Shown: piece after piece, positions 59,737 to 64,000 of the stretch
Layout of the letters: each line of letters opens with the position of its first letter
Numbering within the stretch: the stretch's first letter is position 1
Assembly (NCBI GenBank): GCA_029260765.1
Contig: JAJDCP010000161.1
Coordinates: 25,766-89,765, forward strand
Origin: Planctomycetota bacterium
Lineage (GTDB): Bacteria; Planctomycetota; J058; JAJDCP01
Direction of reading: 5' to 3'
DNA length: 64,000 bases
The notes under the pieces: model-generated
What the model saw: the letters and a program-made list of their open reading frames with translations, nothing else
Database searches by the model: none
Told to the model about the DNA's origin: nothing
Translations under genes and position numbers: made by a program

Positions 59737-62577
59737 TCATGGGCTCTCGAGCACCTCGGGCAGCAGGCTGGGGAAGCCCCACCCGTCGCGGCCCGCCTCT
59801 ACCCGCGTCCCGGTCAGGTACTCGAAGAGCGTGGGGGCCAGGCTACCGATCACCGCCGGACGCATCGTGTGTTGCCTCACCGGGCCGCCCCAGAAGCCGA
59901 GGAATGCGTCCTTCTCTGGAAAGCTCTCGCCGGCATGCCGTCCAGGCACCAGCGAGTTGTAGCCCCATCCCAGCAGGGGGAACAGGTTGATCGTGCCCGC
60001 TCTGTCGAGGTCGTACAGGTGTGCGAGCTGGACGACGCTGTCCGGGCGTTCGGTGTAGGAACACAGCTCCCGCCAGCTGTCCTCGTCAGCCCAGCTCTCT
60101 GGCTCGTCGCGCTGCGGTTGCTCGAGGCAGCGCTCGAGCAGCCGCGCCCAACGCTCGCGCTCTGCCTGTTGCAGAGGGCCGCGCCAGGGGTTCTCGCGCC
60201 GTAGCCCGAGCAGGTCCGCCGCCGAGCTCGCGACGAAGATGCGTGAGCCCGTGCGCTCGATCAGCTCGTCAACCCGCGCGCCTTCGCGGGTCGCGACCAG
60301 ACGGACGGTGGCCCGTTCGGGCGAGCACGGAGCCTCGCGCACGGCGAGATATTCAAGGCTGCCGTCGAGGCGCTGCGCCAGCTCGTCCACGATGTCGATG
60401 GCCGCTCCGCCGGCGAGCGGTGTCCAGCTCTGCAGCTCGCCGGCCAACGGTTGGCGCGTCCAGTCCTCGGCCTGATCGGCGAACAGGTCGAGCATGTAGT
60501 TGCCGCCCGCGGTCGAGGCGACGATGGCGTCGTAGCCACGGTTGCTGGGGGGGCGCAGTACATGTGTGAGCTTGGGTCCTTCGCCTTCGTCGGACGAGAT
60601 CTTGTGCACCAGGATCTCCTGGCCCCGCTCCTGGCCGAGGGCGGCCAGCACAACCGTCTCCGGATTGATCGAGCGGTGCACGGGGACCAGACCATGATCG
60701 CCGGCCATGCCGAACAACGTACGGCTGTAGATTCCGGCGTCGCGGTAGACCTCATCGACGCGCCGCAGCCAATAGTCCAACCGGGCGAGCTCGCCGCTGC
60801 TGCTGACGACCTCGTCGCTGAACGGGCCAAAGGGATGGGCGTAGTGGTCGGGCCAGGGGTTGTACAGCAGCGCGAACTCGGGCAGGCCGGCGTCTTCTTG
60901 CTCTGCGAGCTCGTCCAGCAGCTGAGCTACCCGTCGCTCCAGACCGAGTTTGCTGACCAGGTCGTAGCCAGCGGTCTGTTTGTGCTCGCGCAGCAGATTG
61001 ATGAGCTGGCCGCGCGTGGCACGCAACGAGCGTTCGACGACTGCCCGGCGTTCCAGGTCGGCGAGCGCCGCCCGCTCGCCGAAATCACGCACATGTTCGC
61101 CGACCACCAGATTGAGCAGGGACTCGTACGACTTCTGGGAGTGCCAGTCGTAGTGGGGAAAGTAGGCGACGGTGCGGAACGCCTGCAAGCGCTCGAACAT
61201 GCTGCGCATTCCCTGCGCGGCAGTCAGCTCGTCCACCAACAGGAAGTCGTTGCCATAGAAGTAGTAGGCGCGATCTGTACTGCGTTCGACGAAGTGGAAG
61301 TTGGGAATCCCGGTTCCCCCAGGCCCGGCAACCGGGGCGCCTGTGAACACCAATGGCAGGTTGCGTATGGAGATCGTCGGAGTGGTCGCCGCGGGCGTCC
61401 CCACCACGGCGCCGTTCGCGAAGAGCTGCCGGAAGAATGGGAGGTAGTTCGTCGGTGTCTCCCCGCCCGCGACCAGGTATTCGAGGAATGCGAGCCCGCC
61501 GTGGCCGGCGATCGGCCGGGCTCCGGCTGGGCTAGCGGTGAAGCTGGGGCGTGAGCTCTTGAGGGCCTGGCGCAGGAACGCACTGTCAGGCGTCGCGCCG
61601 CTCAAGCTGCGCAGCAGCTCGGCCTGCAGGCCGTCGACAACGATCTGCACCGCGTAGCGGCGGTCGCGGTTGGCGCCCTGCAGGTAGGCGATCAGGGGGC
61701 CTTCCTGTTGGGATTGCAGCTCTTCATTGTAGCGCGCTTCGAGCCAGGCGCGCAGACTCTGGCGGCGCAACAGGCCGAGGCCGAAGCTGCGCGTGTGTTT
61801 GAGCACGAAGCCGCGCAGGCCATCGATGGCCGAGATGGTGATGGCCTCGGAACGTTCCTGGTTGTGGGCCAGCTGCTCGATGGCCGAACGGACCTCGCCC
61901 TCTTCCAGGTTGCCCGCGGCCTCGAGCAGCAGCTCGACGACCAGCGGTCGCGTGCGCTCGATCAGAGCGTGATCGGCTTCGCCCAGGCGTTGGTAGCGTT
62001 CGGGCAGCAGATGGCTCTGCCAGAAGTCATCCTGGATGAAGACCGAATCATAGAAACCGAGGGCGAGCACGGCCAAGCGCTCGGAAAAGCCGGCGTCGCC
62101 TTCGGACGCGTCGCTCCCTTGATCGTCAGCGGGTTCCCACGAGAACAGCGCGTGCTCAGCACCGGGCAATGCGCGCAGCTCGGGTTGGCCTGCGAGCTGT
62201 TGGGCGAAGTCCACGACCTCGGGCGCGTCGTACTGGTCCCTCAGAGCGAGCACGAACGGCACCAGCGTGGCTGCCGCGCGAGGGTCGCCCAGATGTTCCT
62301 TGAGCCGAGCGGCCAATGCCGGCTCGAGAGGGAGGTCGTCGAGGTAGCTGCCGACGCCGAGCCTCACGACTTCGAGCCGGATGGCGTCGATCGGCAGTTC
62401 CATCGCTCCTTCCATGCCCGTGTAGATGTCGACCAGCAGGGCGTGGGCAGAACGGGCAAAATCATGGGGAAGCGGGAAGGGCGCGCGTTGGCTGCGGGGC
62501 CAGCCGAACCAGACAGCAACGGCCAGAACAACGCCGGCTGCCGCTAGCAGCAGGCGCTTCCTCGGACTCGAGGCCAT
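59737..62577 (-). CDS. Alkaline-phosphatase-superfamily (phosphodiesterase-like) exported protein
   Basis: A 946-aa protein with one N-terminal membrane anchor or signal (residues 8-25). The first 300 residues are helical and unrecognised. From about residue 315 the sequence follows the alkaline phosphatase/type I phosphodiesterase fold: IVVDGLQAELL (first metal Asp), NFHFVERSTDR, NPWPDHYAHPFG (second Asp/His set), and FGMAGDHGLVPV (Asp-His pair). A C-terminal part has WGYNSLVPGRHAGESFPEKDAFLGFWG. It is likely a periplasmic metal-dependent phosphohydrolase or phosphotransferase. The ATG at 62577 is preferred because GGAG is well placed; a longer start at 62652 exists. Confidence 0.8.
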   Translation of the reverse strand: MASSPRKRLLLAAAGVVLAVAVWFGWPRSQRAPFPLPHDFARSAHALLVDIYTGMEGAMELPIDAIRLEVVRLGVGSYLDDLPLEPALAARLKEHLGDPRAAATLVPFVLALRDQYDAPEVVDFAQQLAGQPELRALPGAEHALFSWEPADDQGSDASEGDAGFSERLAVLALGFYDSVFIQDDFWQSHLLPERYQRLGEADHALIERTRPLVVELLLEAAGNLEEGEVRSAIEQLAHNQERSEAITISAIDGLRGFVLKHTRSFGLGLLRRQSLRAWLEARYNEELQSQQEGPLIAYLQGANRDRRYAVQIVVDGLQAELLRSLSGATPDSAFLRQALKSSRPSFTASPAGARPIAGHGGLAFLEYLVAGGETPTNYLPFFRQLFANGAVVGTPAATTPTISIRNLPLVFTGAPVAGPGGTGIPNFHFVERSTDRAYYFYGNDFLLVDELTAAQGMRSMFERLQAFRTVAYFPHYDWHSQKSYESLLNLVVGEHVRDFGERAALADLERRAVVERSLRATRGQLINLLREHKQTAGYDLVSKLGLERRVAQLLDELAEQEDAGLPEFALLYNPWPDHYAHPFGPFSDEVVSSSGELARLDYWLRRVDEVYRDAGIYSRTLFGMAGDHGLVPVHRSINPETVVLAALGQERGQEILVHKISSDEGEGPKLTHVLRPPSNRGYDAIVASTAGGNYMLDLFADQAEDWTRQPLAGELQSWTPLAGGAAIDIVDELAQRLDGSLEYLAVREAPCSPERATVRLVATREGARVDELIERTGSRIFVASSAADLLGLRRENPWRGPLQQAERERWARLLERCLEQPQRDEPESWADEDSWRELCSYTERPDSVVQLAHLYDLDRAGTINLFPLLGWGYNSLVPGRHAGESFPEKDAFLGFWGGPVRQHTMRPAVIGSLAPTLFEYLTGTRVEAGRDGWGFPSLLPEVLESP

Positions 62578-62679
62578 GGCAGACTCCGGTGCAGGGGTTC
62601 TGCGCAGGATCGCTGGCGGAGGCATGGCTGTCAACAGGCCGGGATGCGCCACGGCCTTGCTCGTCCACGGGCTTTTTTC

Positions 62680-62713
62680 TTGACTGAGCGATATTCACTG
62701 AATACTGTTCAGT
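62680..62713 (+). promoter_or_regulatory. tetR promoter with overlapping palindromic operator
   Basis: TTGACT (62680-62685), a 17-base spacer and TACTGT (62703-62708) form a promoter 5' of the tetR-type gene. ACTGAA-TACTG-TTCAGT (62697-62713) is a perfect 17-bp palindrome that covers the -10. A wider 8-bp inverted repeat, TTGACTGA (62680-62687) and TCAGTCAA (62709-62716), spans the whole promoter. This arrangement is typical of TetR autorepression. Confidence 0.7.
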
Positions 62714-62731
62714 CAACGTCCAGGAGAACCG

Positions 62732-63373
62732 ATGCGCCGCCAGCAACAAAAAGCCCGCACCCGAGCCGCCCTGAAGCAGGCGGCTCTGCAATGCCTCGTT
62801 GGAGAGGCCGGCGGTGCCAGTCCCGTGTCGCGCATCGCCCGGGAAGCAGGGGTCGCGACGGGGACCTTCTACGTCCACTTCGCCAGCAAAGATGCGCTGG
62901 TCAGCGAGCTGCTCGACGATTTCAATGCCGCCTTCTCTGCGCGGCTCTTGAAGGCCTGGCCGGGCCAGGCCGAGGCCCTGCGAGATCCGGAGGGCTTGAT
63001 CGAGCGCCTGGCCGGCAGCTGCCTGGACTTCTGGCTGGAGCAGCGCAGCCTGCTCGAGGTTTTTCTGCGGCATGCCGCGGCCCGCGGGGACTTGACGGCT
63101 CTACGTGAGGGCATCTCTCCCCCTGTGGCAGATTTCCTCTGTGCCGGCCTCGAAGGCCTGGCTGCGGCGCTGGGCCAGCGGCTCGAGCATAGTCGACTGC
63201 TCGTTCACGGGCTGCTCGGTATGTGGACCCGGATCGGATTGCACTATCTGTTTGCGGAACAGGTCAGTCGCGAGGCCGCCCTCGCCTGCCTGCGCCGCCT
63301 GAGCCTGGGGGCTGTGCAAGGCATCTTGCCGGGCTTGCCCCTCACTTCGCCAGGAGAGATCGATGCCCACTGA
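62732..63373 (+). CDS. TetR-family transcriptional regulator
   Basis: A 213-aa regulator. The N-terminal helix-turn-helix (residues 8-55) reads ARTRAALKQAALQCL, then VSRIAREAGVATGTFYVHFASKDAL, the standard TetR motif. The remaining helices form a ligand-binding and dimer domain without a recognised ligand. CAGGAGA precedes the ATG. It overlaps the next gene by 11 bases and probably represses both through the operator over its promoter. Confidence 0.92.
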   Translation: MRRQQQKARTRAALKQAALQCLVGEAGGASPVSRIAREAGVATGTFYVHFASKDALVSELLDDFNAAFSARLLKAWPGQAEALRDPEGLIERLAGSCLDFWLEQRSLLEVFLRHAAARGDLTALREGISPPVADFLCAGLEGLAAALGQRLEHSRLLVHGLLGMWTRIGLHYLFAEQVSREAALACLRRLSLGAVQGILPGLPLTSPGEIDAH

Positions 63374-64000
63374 AATCACAGCCCGACACAGACAGCGGCC
63401 CTGGCGCCTGGTCGTCCAGGCTGCGGGCAGTCCGCGGGTCTTCGCAGCCAAATGGGGACGTTTCCTGTCCGGCCTGTTCTCCTATCTGAACCGCAGGCGA
63501 GCCCGGCGTCAGCTCGAGCGCCTCGCGCAACTCGGGCATATCGAAGAGCTGCCGACCCTCACCCAGATGCTGGTCGGGAGCATCGACATGTTGCGCTTCT
63601 GGATCTCGCCCGCGTCGGCGGACTACTACCAACGCAGCGGCTTGAGCTACGGCTTCCACCAGCTGTTGCGGTTTCTCGACGAGCCGCTGTCCCTGACCGA
63701 CCCTCTCGGCCTGCTCAGCAGCCGTGATGCCATCATCGGGCACTTGATGCAGGTCGTGCACGCGAATCCGCACTATGACCTGCAGCTGTTGTCGGCCTTC
63801 GATGACGGTCTGGAGCAGCTCGAGAAGCAGATCGAGATGATGCTCGACGGGACCCACCCGCGTGCGCAGTCGATCGGCGCGATCGTCGAAGAGCCCGACT
63901 ACCATGAACGTCTCTTGGTCTATGTGCGCCAGTTCCGCGCCGACCCGACCACGCCTGCACCCTTGCGGGAGAACATCGGCGCGAGCAGCTATTGGCAAAA
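63363..64000 (+). CDS. Conserved hypothetical protein, truncated by window end
   Basis: The frame is open from ATG 63363 to the end of the window (212 codons). It opens with a basic segment, then RRARRQLERLAQLGHIEELPTLTQML. Further on are SYGFHQLLRFLDEPLSLTDPLGLLSSRDAIIGHLMQVVHANP, YDLQLLSAFDDGLEQLE, and GTHPRAQSIGAIVEEPDYHERLL. I associate this pattern with an uncharacterised protein of myxobacteria and relatives, from memory and not checked. It overlaps tetR by 11 bases and is a likely member of its regulon. Confidence 0.75.
   Translation, partial: MPTEITARHRQRPWRLVVQAAGSPRVFAAKWGRFLSGLFSYLNRRRARRQLERLAQLGHIEELPTLTQMLVGSIDMLRFWISPASADYYQRSGLSYGFHQLLRFLDEPLSLTDPLGLLSSRDAIIGHLMQVVHANPHYDLQLLSAFDDGLEQLEKQIEMMLDGTHPRAQSIGAIVEEPDYHERLLVYVRQFRADPTTPAPLRENIGASSYWQ

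Overview
The window is high-GC, gene-dense bacterial chromosome. A type VI secretion locus, many lipoproteins, a TPR-GAF sigma54 activator, an NtrC-type regulator inside a metabolic operon, a kelch protein and a right-edge protein of a kind I associate with myxobacteria together suggest a member of the Myxococcota or a related deltaproteobacterial lineage, probably uncultivated. No rRNA, tRNA, CRISPR array, transposase or integrase was seen.

Left flank (1-11.4 kb): the end of a kelch-repeat protein, an unrecognised 341-aa protein, a PAP2-type membrane phosphatase, a 985-aa TPR-GAF-AAA+ sigma54 activator whose ATPase core has lost key residues, a polyacidic single-pass membrane protein, a GT-C-like multispan protein, a winged-helix protein and a BamE-like lipoprotein.

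Centre (11.5-39.3 kb): a type VI secretion system (T6SS). One long minus-strand operon runs from a good sigma70 promoter at 32494-32522: DUF4280/PAAR-like tip, tssA, tssG, tssB, tssC, an Hcp candidate, tssK, tssE, vgrG (hub), a separate beta-helix spike gene, tssF, tssL, an unknown 112-aa gene, a ClpB-like tssH, tssM, tssJ and a 644-aa helical/coiled-coil protein. Upstream lie a gene for an adenylate-forming (ANL) enzyme that has lost its catalytic motifs and, divergent from it, a protein kinase homologue without the catalytic Asp. Past a VOC protein and a crotonase is a second VgrG-like gene with an OB fold, a beta-helix, twenty 15-bp (Gly-Gly-Ala-Pro-Ser) repeats and an intact M23 endopeptidase, but no gp27 hub. 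The spike therefore appears modular: one hub gene with two separately encoded needle modules, one of them armed. This T6SS variant, with its two pseudoenzymes, is the most unusual part of the window.

Right part (39.4-64 kb): a thioredoxin-like lipoprotein; a 1-kb gene-free stretch with hexamer repeats and nested palindromes; small lipoproteins; an exported peptidylarginine-deiminase-type enzyme coupled to a membrane protein; then a minus-strand run of thiolase-like (active site lost), 3-hydroxyacyl-CoA dehydrogenase, acyl-CoA dehydrogenase, MeaB, NtrC-type regulator, MoxR ATPase, DUF58 and transglutaminase (TgpA-like). Next are a metallophosphoesterase/methyltransferase pair, a ferrous iron operon (feoA, feoA, feoB and a 48-aa Cys-rich membrane protein), a 946-aa alkaline-phosphatase-superfamily protein, and a TetR regulator with a perfect palindromic operator over its own promoter, coupled to a conserved hypothetical gene that runs off the window.
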